Source of the DNA: Chitinophaga niabensis
GTDB taxonomy: Bacteria > Bacteroidota > Bacteroidia > Chitinophagales > Chitinophagaceae
Length of the DNA: 64,000 bases
Direction of reading: 5' to 3'
Assembly (NCBI RefSeq): GCF_900129465.1
Contig: NZ_FSRA01000001.1
Coordinates: 496,001-560,000, forward strand
A program made the translations under genes and the position numbers. The notes under the pieces are model-generated. The model did no database searches. It worked only from the letters and a program-made list of their open reading frames with translations, and was not told the origin of the DNA. Below are positions 7,203-15,176 of the stretch, piece by piece (position 1 is the first letter of the stretch; each line of letters starts with the position of its first letter).

Positions 7203-9611
7203 TCATTCTGTTCGCAAGCCCTTCATCGGATTGGCCTTTGCTGCTTTAATCGCCTGGTAAGATATAGTAAGCATCGCAACCAGTAAAACAATTGTTGCCG
7301 CCAGGGCAAACATCCACCAGCTTAAGCTAACACGGTAAGGATAATTTTGCAACCATCCGGACATCATCCACCACCCAAACGGTGATGCAATAACAACGGC
7401 TACGGCTATAAGCTTTAGAAAATCACCACAAAAATTTTCTGCGATAGCAGCAACAGAAGCTCCCAATACCTTTTTTATGGCAATGTCTTTGGTGTGATTA
7501 TGAATAGAAAGCGTTGCCAGCCCGAACAGTCCAATACAAGAAATAATAATGGTGAGGATAGCGCTAAAAGTGACGATGCGTTTCCACCGGGCTTCTTTTT
7601 CATATTGTACAGCATTTTGTGCATCCTTAAAACTGTATTCGTAAGGCTGGTATGGGAAAAAGACCTTAAAGGCGCTTTCAATATAATGCAGTGTTTGCGA
7701 TATATTCCCTTGCTTTATTTTTATGAACATAGTGCCGAATGAATATAAAGTATCCGTGGTAAAGAGCTGGGGGCCTATTTTTTCGGCAAGAGAGGTGTAA
7801 TGATAATCTTTTATCATGCCAATAACTGTATATTTCCTGCCCATGTAAAAAAAGTCAATCTGCTTACCTACAACATCATCCCAGCCTGCTGCCCTGGTAA
7901 ACGATTGATTAACAATCACCGATGCAGTCTTATCTGTAGCAAGATTTTTTGAAAAATTCCTGCCTTTTATAATAGGTATTTGGAAAAGTGGGAAATAATT
8001 TTCATCGATATAGTTGAAATCAAACGTTATTTTATTACCGCCATTGATATGTGCGGTTGCTTCCCGGCTCCCGCCCTGGTTAGCAGTAACGCTCTCTATG
8101 GAGCTGTTCTTAAGCAGTTCATTGGTGAAAGCATCTAATTGTTGCTTGCTGATTTCTCCGCCAGGTTTTAAGATATCGCCATTGCTAACACTCACCGTTA
8201 CCAGATTTTTATCATTATAACCAAGATCAAAATGCATAAGATGATTAACCTGGGTATAAATAATTGTTGTGGCAACAATGAGAAAAGTGGCGAGCGTAAA
8301 TTGGAATACTACCAGGCCCTTTGATAAGTAATTTTTCCTTCCCGGCCTGAGCTTTCCATACAACGTTTGTACAGGATTAAAGCCGGATAAAACCAGGGCA
8401 GGGTAAAAGCCAGCCAGCAAGCCCGTTAACAGCAGCAATGTAATATATCCTGCAACCAGCTTTATATCGAATAAATGCGAAAAGGACAACGCCTTATTAG
8501 CTAATGTATTAAAAAATGGAAGGGTAAACAATACTAAAACGACCGCAACCACAAAAGCTATAGTGCTTAAAATAAACGACTCTCCTAAAAATTGAATGAT
8601 TAATTGTTTTCTTTGTCCGCCCAGTACTTTACGAACACCTATTTCTTTTGCCCTCCTTAAAGAGTGCCCAATTGTGAGGTTAATAAAATTAACGCAAGCA
8701 ATAAGCAGTATAAACAATGCAATACCTGTGAGAATATAAGAATACAGGGGATCGCTTGCATCTTCGAGTCCCCTGCCTGGCGGATATTCAGTGCTCAAAT
8801 GCATTTCGGCCAATGGTTGCAGGCCAAAATTTATAGTCCTTTCAGCATCATACTTTTGGGCCGTTTCTTTTAGCTGGTCACTCGCCTCAGCATTAAATAC
8901 ACTTGCAAATTTGGCCTCTACCGCTTCTATATTTGCAGACGGTTTTAAGACAACAAAAGTTTTAAGGAAGAAATTAGCCCATTGATTATTATTCCATATT
9001 GACGAGTCTGATTTTATGGGTACCAGCATTTTGATCTTAAGAGAAGAATTTTGAGGCGATCTTTTTGCTATAGCCGAAACTACAAAAGGTTCGAATTTTT
9101 TCCCGGTATTCAGTTCAATCGTTTCGCCAACCACTTCTTTTTTGTGAAAAAACTTTTCGGCAATTTCTTCGGACAGCACAACAGTACGCGTACCGGCAAG
9201 CGCTGTTTGTGGATTACCAGCTATAAGCGGAAATGAAAAAACAGAGAAAAAGTTATCATCCACATACAAAGCATCCTGATCAAAAACATCATTTTGATGT
9301 TTTATGGTAAAAGAAGTGTTTTTCACCCGTACAAACGCTTCAATCTCCGGGATGGCTTGTTTAAAAACGGGGCCGGGCATCATTGATGTACTACCGGTTT
9401 TGTTAACATTGCCTCCTGAATTGGTAATAGTGGCCGTAATACGATAAATATTATTTTTATGAACCCGGTCATAGCTAAGTTCATCTTTCGTATATAAAAT
9501 GATTAACATGCAGCAAGCAAGCCCAATGCTTAGGCCCACAATATTGATTATAGAAAAAAGAGGCGTGCGTCTTAAATTTCGAACAGCTGCTTTAAAATAG
9601 TTTCGAAACAT
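7203..9611 (-). CDS. FtsX/MacB-type ABC transporter permease
   Basis: 802 residues with the layout of a Bacteroidota double-FtsX permease: N-terminal membrane segment (FSIINIVGLSIGLACCMLII), a MacB-like periplasmic domain to about 270, three membrane helices around 285-425 (ALFILLIACVNFINL, RAKEIGVRKVLGG), a further segment near 430, a second periplasmic domain, and three helices near the C-terminus (KDIAIKKVLGAS). No ATPase gene lies beside it. The gene is more AT-rich than its surroundings: two hand-counted 60-nt lines at 8221-8340 have 33% and 38% GC against 48% for 10381-10440 in dapD. With the tRNA fragment next to it, acquisition by transfer is possible. Its substrate cannot be inferred. 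Confidence 0.88.
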   Translation of the reverse strand: MFRNYFKAAVRNLRRTPLFSIINIVGLSIGLACCMLIILYTKDELSYDRVHKNNIYRITATITNSGGNVNKTGSTSMMPGPVFKQAIPEIEAFVRVKNTSFTIKHQNDVFDQDALYVDDNFFSVFSFPLIAGNPQTALAGTRTVVLSEEIAEKFFHKKEVVGETIELNTGKKFEPFVVSAIAKRSPQNSSLKIKMLVPIKSDSSIWNNNQWANFFLKTFVVLKPSANIEAVEAKFASVFNAEASDQLKETAQKYDAERTINFGLQPLAEMHLSTEYPPGRGLEDASDPLYSYILTGIALFILLIACVNFINLTIGHSLRRAKEIGVRKVLGGQRKQLIIQFLGESFILSTIAFVVAVVLVLFTLPFFNTLANKALSFSHLFDIKLVAGYITLLLLTGLLAGFYPALVLSGFNPVQTLYGKLRPGRKNYLSKGLVVFQFTLATFLIVATTIIYTQVNHLMHFDLGYNDKNLVTVSVSNGDILKPGGEISKQQLDAFTNELLKNSSIESVTANQGGSREATAHINGGNKITFDFNYIDENYFPLFQIPIIKGRNFSKNLATDKTASVIVNQSFTRAAGWDDVVGKQIDFFYMGRKYTVIGMIKDYHYTSLAEKIGPQLFTTDTLYSFGTMFIKIKQGNISQTLHYIESAFKVFFPYQPYEYSFKDAQNAVQYEKEARWKRIVTFSAILTIIISCIGLFGLATLSIHNHTKDIAIKKVLGASVAAIAENFCGDFLKLIAVAVVIASPFGWWMMSGWLQNYPYRVSLSWWMFALAATIVLLVAMLTISYQAIKAAKANPMKGLRTE

Positions 9612-9889
9612 AATTTTACCGGTTAATTAAAAAAACGGTCTTACCTGTGAAATAAAGACGCCGTGTTGGATGAAAGGTTGCACTAATCTGTGGAATTGTA
9701 TGATAAGATCTTAATTTTTACCTGATGTCTCTCCATTCCGTTCACAGTGATTTGTCGATAGGATTGATTTTTTGTTCCGCGTTTGAAAAATTCTTTTTCA
9801 AACGTTATAATATTTCCTTAAAGGACGAAAACAATTGACTAATAGAACTAATAACCAGGACTGGTAAGGGTGGGGAGGACCAAAAAAAG
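9612..9889. other. Gene-free stretch upstream of permease gene
   Basis: About 280 bp of AT-rich sequence upstream of the permease start. It probably carries that gene's promoter; I see no credible ORF or RNA. Confidence 0.4.
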
Positions 9890-9917
9890 AAAAGGCCGGA
9901 GATTTCTCCGACCTTTT
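9890..9917 (-). terminator. Terminator after tRNA-Leu
   Basis: AAAAGG and CCTTTT ends enclose a CCGGAGA/TCTCCG-type stem with one mismatch. On the minus strand a T-rich run follows, just after the tRNA-Leu gene. Confidence 0.75.
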
Positions 9918-9925
9918 CGCTAGTG

Positions 9926-10009
9926 TGCCCAGAACTGGATTCGAACCAGCACATCCTTGCGGACGCTGCGACCTGAACACAGTGCGTCTACCAATTTCGC
10001 CATCTGGGC
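9926..10009 (-). tRNA. tRNA-Leu (anticodon CAG)
   Basis: On the minus strand an 84-nt class II tRNA: acceptor GCCCAGA pairs with TCTGGGC, discriminator A, D-arm with AATTGGTAGACGC, anticodon stem CTGTG/CGCAG with loop TTCAGGT (CAG), a long variable arm, and T-loop TTCGAAT. CCA is not encoded, which fits the cca gene at 15177. A -7 box lies 15 bp upstream and a terminator follows. Confidence 0.93.
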
Positions 10010-10023
10010 ATCTTCAGGGAGTG

Positions 10024-10031
10024 CAAAAGTA
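10024..10031 (-). promoter_or_regulatory. -7 box (TACTTTTG) for tRNA-Leu
   Basis: Perfect match to the Bacteroidota TAnnTTTG -7 element, ending 15 bp before the mature tRNA 5' end. It overlaps the foot of the dapD terminator hairpin. Confidence 0.55.
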
Positions 10032-10063
10032 AGGAGTTTCAGCATATTTCCAAAACTCCTTAC
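10025..10063 (-). terminator. Terminator hairpin after dapD
   Basis: Perfect 11-bp inverted repeat (10029-10039 with 10053-10063, arms GTAAGGAGTTT) followed on the minus strand by TTTT. The T-run is short, so some read-through into tRNA-Leu is possible. Confidence 0.6.
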
Positions 10064-10078
10064 AAATAAAATTAAATT

Positions 10079-10891
10079 CTATACAGCAATATTGAATTCA
10101 CGCAGCGTGTCGTTCAGGCTGGTCTTCAGGTCTGTACTGGCTTTCCGCTGACCAATGATCAACGCGCAGGACACCTGGTATTCTCCCGCAGGGAATTTCT
10201 TGGTGTAAGTACCGGGGATCACTACGCTTCTGGCAGGTACACGGCCTTTGTATTCGATCGGCTCGGGGCCGCTTACATCAATGATCTTGGTGGATTGCGT
10301 TAAAACAACGTTAGCTCCCAGTACCGCTTCTTTTTCTACATGTACACCTTCCACAACAATACAACGGGAACCTATGAAAGCACCATCTTCGATAATTACC
10401 GGAGAAGCCTGTAATGGTTCCAGTACACCACCGATACCCACACCACCACTCAGGTGAACGTGTTTGCCGATCTGTGCGCAGGAGCCTACTGTAGCCCAGG
10501 TATCCACCATGGTACCTTCGTCAACGTATGCGCCGATGTTTACATATGAAGGCATCAGGATAGCGCCTTTGGCAATGAATGCACCATAACGGGCCACTGC
10601 ATGCGGTACTACGCGAACACCCAGCTCTTTATAATTGGTTTTGAGCTTCATTTTATCATGGAACTCAAAAGGAGGTAAGCTCATGGTTTCCATGGGCTGA
10701 ATGGAGAAATACATCAGGATAGCCTGTTTCACCCATTCGTTTACTTTCCAGCCATTTTCTACGGGTTCTGCTACGCGTAACTTTCCTTTATCTACTGCTT
10801 CAATCACTGCTTTCACGGCATCGGAATATTGTCTTTCTTGTAACAGGCCACGATCGTTCCAGGCAGTCTGTATTAGTTGCTGTGTATCCAT
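10079..10891 (-). CDS. dapD: 2,3,4,5-tetrahydropyridine-2,6-dicarboxylate N-succinyltransferase
   Basis: 270 residues, the usual DapD length. DapD transfers succinyl from succinyl-CoA to tetrahydrodipicolinate in the lysine/diaminopimelate pathway, in the cytoplasm. The N-terminal helical domain (1-95) is followed by a left-handed beta-helix of hexapeptide repeats (about 100-235) with the conserved stretches MPSYVNIGAYVDEGTMVDTW and HLSGGVGIGGVLEP. It starts 32 bp after the upstream graspetide ligase gene on the same strand, so co-transcription is possible although no functional link is known. Confidence 0.96.
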   Translation of the reverse strand: MDTQQLIQTAWNDRGLLQERQYSDAVKAVIEAVDKGKLRVAEPVENGWKVNEWVKQAILMYFSIQPMETMSLPPFEFHDKMKLKTNYKELGVRVVPHAVARYGAFIAKGAILMPSYVNIGAYVDEGTMVDTWATVGSCAQIGKHVHLSGGVGIGGVLEPLQASPVIIEDGAFIGSRCIVVEGVHVEKEAVLGANVVLTQSTKIIDVSGPEPIEYKGRVPARSVVIPGTYTKKFPAGEYQVSCALIIGQRKASTDLKTSLNDTLREFNIAV

Positions 10892-10923
10892 TGTCTAAAA
10901 AAATATTTCCGCAAAAATAGTAA

Positions 10924-11907
10924 TCATTCTCTTCTTTCCGCCTGGTTTAATAATACGGCGGCCAGATGTTGGGAAATAGCGTTGTCGCATAGCTTGTCCA
11001 GCCAGAAGTATTCCCCGGCGGCATTGACTTCCAGGAAATAATACTTCCCTTCCGGTGTAAGGATCAGGTCTATGGCTCCGTAGTTCAGGCCATAGGTGTC
11101 CATGAAGGCCAACAGGGCTTTGGATATGTCTACCGGCAGCACATAGGGCTGCCATTCATCTGCCAACGCAGCGCCTTCTTTCCGCCAGTCCACCAGTTGC
11201 CGGGAGTCGATAGAAAAAGGGAAGATCCTGCGGCCAACGATGGTTACGCGGAGTTCCAGGGCTTTCTCCAGTTTTTCCTGGAATACCATAGGGCAATACC
11301 GTAATTCATTCAGTTGATCCAGGTGAGTGGCAGTGACCTCATTGGTGAATACCACATGTTCCTGGCCATCCCGGTAAATGGCAAAGGCGCTCTGCATTTT
11401 GGCGATCACGGGTTTATTGGTGCCGGCCAGGAAAGCTTTTAGCTGTGCGGGGGAATTGGTGATGCAGGTAGCTGGCACTTCCAGCCCGCAATCCCTGGCA
11501 ATGCGCAGTTGTTCTTCCTTACTGTCCAGGCGGCGGTATACGCTGTATCTTTCAATCTGGAAACACTTTAATCCTTCCAGCATCCCGAATAGCGTACGGC
11601 GCAGCTCGCCCAGGGTGGAAGAGAGGTATTCCTTTTCCAGCAGGGTTTCCAGCCCTTTGCCAATATGGTAACTGCGCCGGTACCAGACGGCGGTGATATC
11701 ATCCAGCGTATAAGTGCCTTCTGTTGTTTCCAGCAGGCCCTGCCATTGCCCGTTGATAATGGAAGAGCTGAGCCTGCTTTCAACCGGGTAGCGGTCTGCA
11801 TCAAAACGTACACAGCTGCCGCCGAGCCGGCGGATTTGCTGTATAACGGTATCTACTGCGTAATTATCTTCGGAATGGGTGATAATAAGGACTTTACCGT
11901 TATTCAT
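10924..11907 (-). CDS. mvdD: MvdD/MdnC-type ATP-grasp ligase (ester-forming, graspetide)
   Basis: 327 residues. In microviridin pathways this enzyme makes the two omega-ester bonds between Thr/Ser and Asp/Glu side chains. It resembles MdnC/MvdD: AVWYRR at 74-78, AKMQSAFAIYRDGQEHVVFT around 169-188, FQE at 209-211, LELRVTIVG, DWRKEGAAL, LNYGAIDLILTPEG and FLEVNAAGEYFWLD. Lys170, Glu211, Asp280 and Glu293/Asn295 fit ATP and Mg binding. The usual NPxGE is NAAGE here, an odd Pro-to-Ala change. Its start overlaps the end of the MvdC-type gene by 8 bp, so the two are translationally linked. Assigning MvdD rather than MvdC rests on AFAIY and GEYFWLD. Confidence 0.88.
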   Translation of the reverse strand: MNNGKVLIITHSEDNYAVDTVIQQIRRLGGSCVRFDADRYPVESRLSSSIINGQWQGLLETTEGTYTLDDITAVWYRRSYHIGKGLETLLEKEYLSSTLGELRRTLFGMLEGLKCFQIERYSVYRRLDSKEEQLRIARDCGLEVPATCITNSPAQLKAFLAGTNKPVIAKMQSAFAIYRDGQEHVVFTNEVTATHLDQLNELRYCPMVFQEKLEKALELRVTIVGRRIFPFSIDSRQLVDWRKEGAALADEWQPYVLPVDISKALLAFMDTYGLNYGAIDLILTPEGKYYFLEVNAAGEYFWLDKLCDNAISQHLAAVLLNQAERRE

Positions 11908-12862
11908 TGGTGATCCGGTTAACTAATTTCTCTGCAATGGTTTCGGCGATAGGGAAGCCCAGGTATTTTTCCAGCATGCCCCATTCTCCCTGTGGGTTCA
12001 CTTCCAGGAAAACGTATTTGCCGTCGGGTTGTACGATCATGTCTATGGCACCAAAGGGGAGGTTCAGCAGGCGCATCATGGCATCTATCTTTTCTGCTGT
12101 TTCAGGAGGGAGCTGATAAGGTTCCCATTGAATGATGGTGGTGCTGTTCGTTCGCCAGTCCGTAGATTCGGGGGCTTTCAGGCTGCCGGTAAAGATCTCG
12201 CCGTCTATATAGGCAACGCGTAATTCCCTTTCCTTTGGAATGTATTCCTGCAGGATCATCGGGCAGGCGGCCAGGGATTCCAGCATGGGTACATCTTCTT
12301 TACGCAGGCGGGTAGTGGGGAAGAAGTCGCCCGCGCCATCCATGGTCTTGGAAAGGGCACCGTGCAGTTTAACCACTACATCTCCGTTGTTGGCATCATA
12401 GAATTTGATGGCATCTTCTGCATGATTGCTGATGAGGGTTTGCGGAACATGCAAACCTGCAGCCTGTGCGGCGGATAATTGTATGAGCTTATTATTGCCA
12501 ATGCCATGGTCTATATGCATGGGATTGATCCATGGCACATCCAGTGCATCGAGGAAAATATGAAGGGAGGTATTGTATTCTTTGATGAATGCAGGAACAT
12601 AGGCAGGGTCCAGGGAAGGAGGCACCTGCAGTTTCCAGAGTTTTCTGTACCATACGGCACTGACATCGCTGGCATTCAGCGTTTGTTTTCCGTGCTGCAG
12701 CTGGTATTGCGGCCCTTCCGGGGTGAGCCGGTACCGGAGCCGGTAACGGGTGCCAAATTCATCAGAGTTGAAGCGGAAGCTGGGATATCCAAGCTGTTGC
12801 AGGCGTTGTTGTACTAACTCTATCGTGTAGGTGTCCTGTGAATGAGTGATGCAAAGAATCAT
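11900..12862 (-). CDS. mvdC: MvdC/MdnB-type ATP-grasp ligase (lactam-forming, graspetide)
   Basis: 320 residues. In microviridin pathways this ligase closes the omega-amide ring between the core Lys and an acidic residue. It resembles MdnB/MvdC: AVWYRKLW at 69-76, VVKLHGALSKTMDG at 163-176, CPMILQEYIPKERELRV, LPFGAIDMIVQPDGKYVFLE and NPQGEWGMLE at 289-298. Lys165, Glu206, Asp274 and Glu287/Asn289 fit the ATP-grasp site. It starts 70 bp after the precursor stop, and a terminator-like hairpin lies in that gap. Overlap with the following ligase gene shows an operon. The presence of both ligase types predicts a tricyclic product. Confidence 0.88.
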   Translation of the reverse strand: MILCITHSQDTYTIELVQQRLQQLGYPSFRFNSDEFGTRYRLRYRLTPEGPQYQLQHGKQTLNASDVSAVWYRKLWKLQVPPSLDPAYVPAFIKEYNTSLHIFLDALDVPWINPMHIDHGIGNNKLIQLSAAQAAGLHVPQTLISNHAEDAIKFYDANNGDVVVKLHGALSKTMDGAGDFFPTTRLRKEDVPMLESLAACPMILQEYIPKERELRVAYIDGEIFTGSLKAPESTDWRTNSTTIIQWEPYQLPPETAEKIDAMMRLLNLPFGAIDMIVQPDGKYVFLEVNPQGEWGMLEKYLGFPIAETIAEKLVNRITNE

Positions 12863-12874
12863 GAATGTTCAGAT

Positions 12875-12907
12875 AAAAAAACAAGCAATAGCTACTGCCA
12901 TTGCTTG
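12875..12907 (-). terminator. Attenuator-like hairpin between precursor and ligase genes
   Basis: On the minus strand CAAGCAAT (12907-12900) pairs perfectly with ATTGCTTG (12889-12882) across a 10-nt loop and is followed by seven T. It sits between the precursor stop and the mvdC-like start. Partial termination here would give more precursor mRNA than ligase mRNA, a common arrangement in RiPP operons. Confidence 0.75.
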
Positions 12908-12932
12908 CAATGATCGTTGAATGTTAGATGAA

Positions 12933-13103
12933 CTATAACAGCCACCATTCCTCATCCCCATCTGAAGGGTATTTGAGGGTCTGATCGGGAGCATCTGATA
13001 ATTTGCTCGTCCAGTTACTTTCTTTTTCCTGGCGTTTTTCAGTTTGCTGAGCTTCCAGGAATTGTGCAAAGAATGGTTTCATTACTTGTTCATTGGGTTT
13101 CAT
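12933..13103 (-). CDS. Microviridin/marinostatin-type graspetide precursor
   Basis: 56 codons from ATG at 13103 to TAG at 12933. The leader contains PFFAQFLEAQ (residues 10-19), matching the conserved PFFARFL helix that microviridin ligases bind. The core near the C-terminus reads TLKYPSDGDEEWW (42-54), matching TxKYPSDxEE of microviridins. Thr42, Lys44, Ser47 and acidic Asp48, Asp50, Glu51 and Glu52 supply the ring partners. By analogy, Leu43 after the Thr would be the protease-contacting P1 residue, so the product may be a serine protease inhibitor (inference). A second in-frame Met at residue 8 is a possible alternative start and would keep the leader motif. Two cognate ATP-grasp genes follow; no GNAT or ABC exporter is in the window. 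Confidence 0.9.
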   Translation of the reverse strand: MKPNEQVMKPFFAQFLEAQQTEKRQEKESNWTSKLSDAPDQTLKYPSDGDEEWWLL

Positions 13104-13402
13104 ACTTGATTGTTTTTTGTTGATGTTACAAGATGATACAATAACTAATGGATATGTTGTTTAATGGGAGTAAATGTCTTTATAAGCCTGATTTTCCAAC
13201 CTGATATGATTCTCGAAAAGCGGACAATTAAATTAATCATTTTTGAGGAATTAAACAAATCTAATTCTCTGATCTGGCGATTAATACAGCAACATTAAAT
13301 GTGAATTCAACGCTCATGCAGGAACGCTTGTAAAAACTGATAGCTTTTTAACCGATCGCATTTATTTTGTTATTTTACCGCCTGAATTAAATGTAACGCA
13401 AC
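13104..13402. other. Divergent promoter region, graspetide locus and glycosyltransferase
   Basis: About 300 bp of AT-rich DNA between the divergently transcribed precursor and glycosyltransferase genes. It must hold both promoters, but no -7 box stands out clearly, and I found no second precursor peptide. Confidence 0.45.
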
Positions 13403-14524
13403 TTGAACATTGGTTTCGACGCTAAGCGGGCTTTTCAGAATCGTACGGGTTTGGGCAATTACAGCCGTACCCTCATACGCTCCCTGGGGGAATATTATCC
13501 GCAGAACAACTATTTTCTTTTTGCCCCTAAAGAGCAACCGCTGTTCCAGCCATCTTCCGGTATGCAAACCATCGTTCCGCAACGGGCGCATCACAGATGG
13601 TTAAAGTCCGTATGGAGAAGCCGCTGGGTGATCCAGGACCTGATCGATAAGGAGATAGACCTTTATCACGGTCTTAGCGCAGAACTGCCCTTTGGCATCA
13701 GCAACAGCGGGGTGCAAAGTGTAGTGACCATACACGACCTTATCTTTGAACGCTACCCGGAACAATACAATCCCATTGATGTGTACACCTACCGCAAAAA
13801 GGCCCGGTACGCCTGTAAACATGCGGATAAGGTGATTGCCATCAGTGAACAGACCAAACAGGACCTTATACAATACTACCATACGCCGGAGAACAGGATT
13901 AAAGTTTGTTATCAAAGCTGCGATCCCTCTTTTGAAGAACAGTGTACAAAAGAGCAGATCAACAGTATGCTGGCGGCTTATCAACTGCCATCTGCTTATT
14001 TCCTCTATGTAGGTTCCGTAATAGAACGCAAGAACCTGCTGGGCATCGTAAAAGCCATGCGCCTGCTGAAAGGTAAGATAGACCTGCCTTTGGTGGTTTT
14101 GGGCGATGGGGGTAAATATAAAGAGGAGGTGAAGGCATTCCTGCAGAAAGAAGGTATGGAAAAACAGGTGATCTGGCTGAATGAGCGCGTTAAATTCTCT
14201 TTTAAAGACCTGCCGGCCCTGTACCAGGGCGCAACGGCACTGATATATCCTTCCATCTTTGAAGGCTTTGGTATCCCCATCCTGGAAGCACTCTGGAGCC
14301 GTACACCGGTAGTCACTTCCAATGTTTCCTGCTTCCGGGAAACAGGAGGTGATGCGGCGCTGTACATAGATCCTTTCCTGCCTGCATCTATTGCAGAAGG
14401 TATGGAAAGGGTGGCGATTGATCGTACCTTTGCAGCTGGTATGCAGGAAAGAGGTATAGAACATGCGCAGCATTTCACTGTAGATAAATGTGCCGCCGCC
14501 GTGATGGAGGTATACCAGTCTTAA
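13403..14524 (+). CDS. GT4-family glycosyltransferase (TTG start)
   Basis: 373 residues of a GT-B retaining glycosyltransferase. The N-terminal half has GLGNYSRTL and DLYHGLSAELP; the C-terminal half has FLYVGSVIERKNL and IYPSIFEGFGIPILEALW, the E-x7-E nucleotide-sugar motif of GT4. Cytoplasmic; acceptor unknown, perhaps a cell-surface glycan. The start codon is TTG: an in-frame TAA lies 6 bp upstream at 13394, and no ATG gives the conserved NIGFDAKRAF start. Confidence 0.87.
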   Translation: MNIGFDAKRAFQNRTGLGNYSRTLIRSLGEYYPQNNYFLFAPKEQPLFQPSSGMQTIVPQRAHHRWLKSVWRSRWVIQDLIDKEIDLYHGLSAELPFGISNSGVQSVVTIHDLIFERYPEQYNPIDVYTYRKKARYACKHADKVIAISEQTKQDLIQYYHTPENRIKVCYQSCDPSFEEQCTKEQINSMLAAYQLPSAYFLYVGSVIERKNLLGIVKAMRLLKGKIDLPLVVLGDGGKYKEEVKAFLQKEGMEKQVIWLNERVKFSFKDLPALYQGATALIYPSIFEGFGIPILEALWSRTPVVTSNVSCFRETGGDAALYIDPFLPASIAEGMERVAIDRTFAAGMQERGIEHAQHFTVDKCAAAVMEVYQS

Positions 14525-14537
14525 ACTTACAACGTAC

Positions 14538-15113
14538 ATGATAACTGAATTCGAAGAAGATCTCGTGCAAAGTCTCAGTACCCTTCGCTCCGGGGGCATC
14601 ATCCTTTACCCTACGGATACTATCTGGGGCCTCGGTTGCGATGCAACAGACGAAGCAGCCGTAAAGCGCATTTTTGATCTTAAGCAGCGGAGTGAATCCA
14701 AAAGCCTGGTAATACTGGTGGCAGATGTACGGGACCTTGTTAAATACCTGTCACAACCACCACCGGATATTGCAGATACCATTGCGGCCTTCGACCGGCC
14801 TACCACAGTGATCTATGAAGGGGCGCTGCACCTGGCGCCCAATGTGATCGCGGAAGATGGTACGGTGGCCATCCGCGTGGTAAAAGAGCCATTTTGCCGC
14901 CACCTGATCAAAAGGTTCAGAAAACCGATCGTTTCCACCTCCGCCAATATCAGCGGCGCTCCTTCTCCCGCTACTTTCCTGGATGTAACGGATGAGATCA
15001 GGCAAGGGGTAGACTATACCGTAGTTCACCGGCAGCACGAGATAGCCATCCGCCAGCCCTCGCGGATCGTGCGTATTCAGCCTGATGGAAAACTGGAAAT
15101 ACTGAGAAATTGA
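14538..15113 (+). CDS. Sua5/YciO/YrdC/YwlC family threonylcarbamoyl-AMP synthase
   Basis: 191 residues, a single YrdC domain. Members make threonylcarbamoyl-AMP from Thr, bicarbonate and ATP for the t6A modification of ANN-decoding tRNAs. Visible motifs are YPTDTIWGLGCDA near the start, KQRSESKSLVILV (substrate-binding Lys/Arg/Ser) and STSANISGAPSP. It lies 13 bp after the glycosyltransferase gene and just before cca and miaA, a run of tRNA-processing genes. The extra C-terminal Sua5 domain is absent, so it is of the short TsaC/YrdC type. Confidence 0.88.
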   Translation: MITEFEEDLVQSLSTLRSGGIILYPTDTIWGLGCDATDEAAVKRIFDLKQRSESKSLVILVADVRDLVKYLSQPPPDIADTIAAFDRPTTVIYEGALHLAPNVIAEDGTVAIRVVKEPFCRHLIKRFRKPIVSTSANISGAPSPATFLDVTDEIRQGVDYTVVHRQHEIAIRQPSRIVRIQPDGKLEILRN

Positions 15114-15145
15114 CCTTTGGGCCGGAGGAATAAATCTGAATTGAG

Positions 15146-15153
15146 TACTTTTG
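15146..15153 (+). promoter_or_regulatory. -7 box (TACTTTTG) before cca
   Basis: Perfect TAnnTTTG match 23 bp before the cca start codon, inside the gap after the YrdC-type gene. A TTTG at 15116 is a little far for the -33 element. Confidence 0.5.
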
Positions 15154-15176
15154 CGCCTTAAACCAGTAGATAGTAT

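Noticed and set aside
12869-13069. 66-codon minus-strand ORF overlapping the graspetide precursor
   Set aside because: The other frame (12933-13103) encodes the leader and KYPSD core; this one has no family features and runs into the attenuator hairpin.
13601-14602. 333-codon minus-strand ORF opposite the glycosyltransferase
   Set aside because: It is a shadow of the GT4 gene, which carries the E-x7-E motif on the plus strand.
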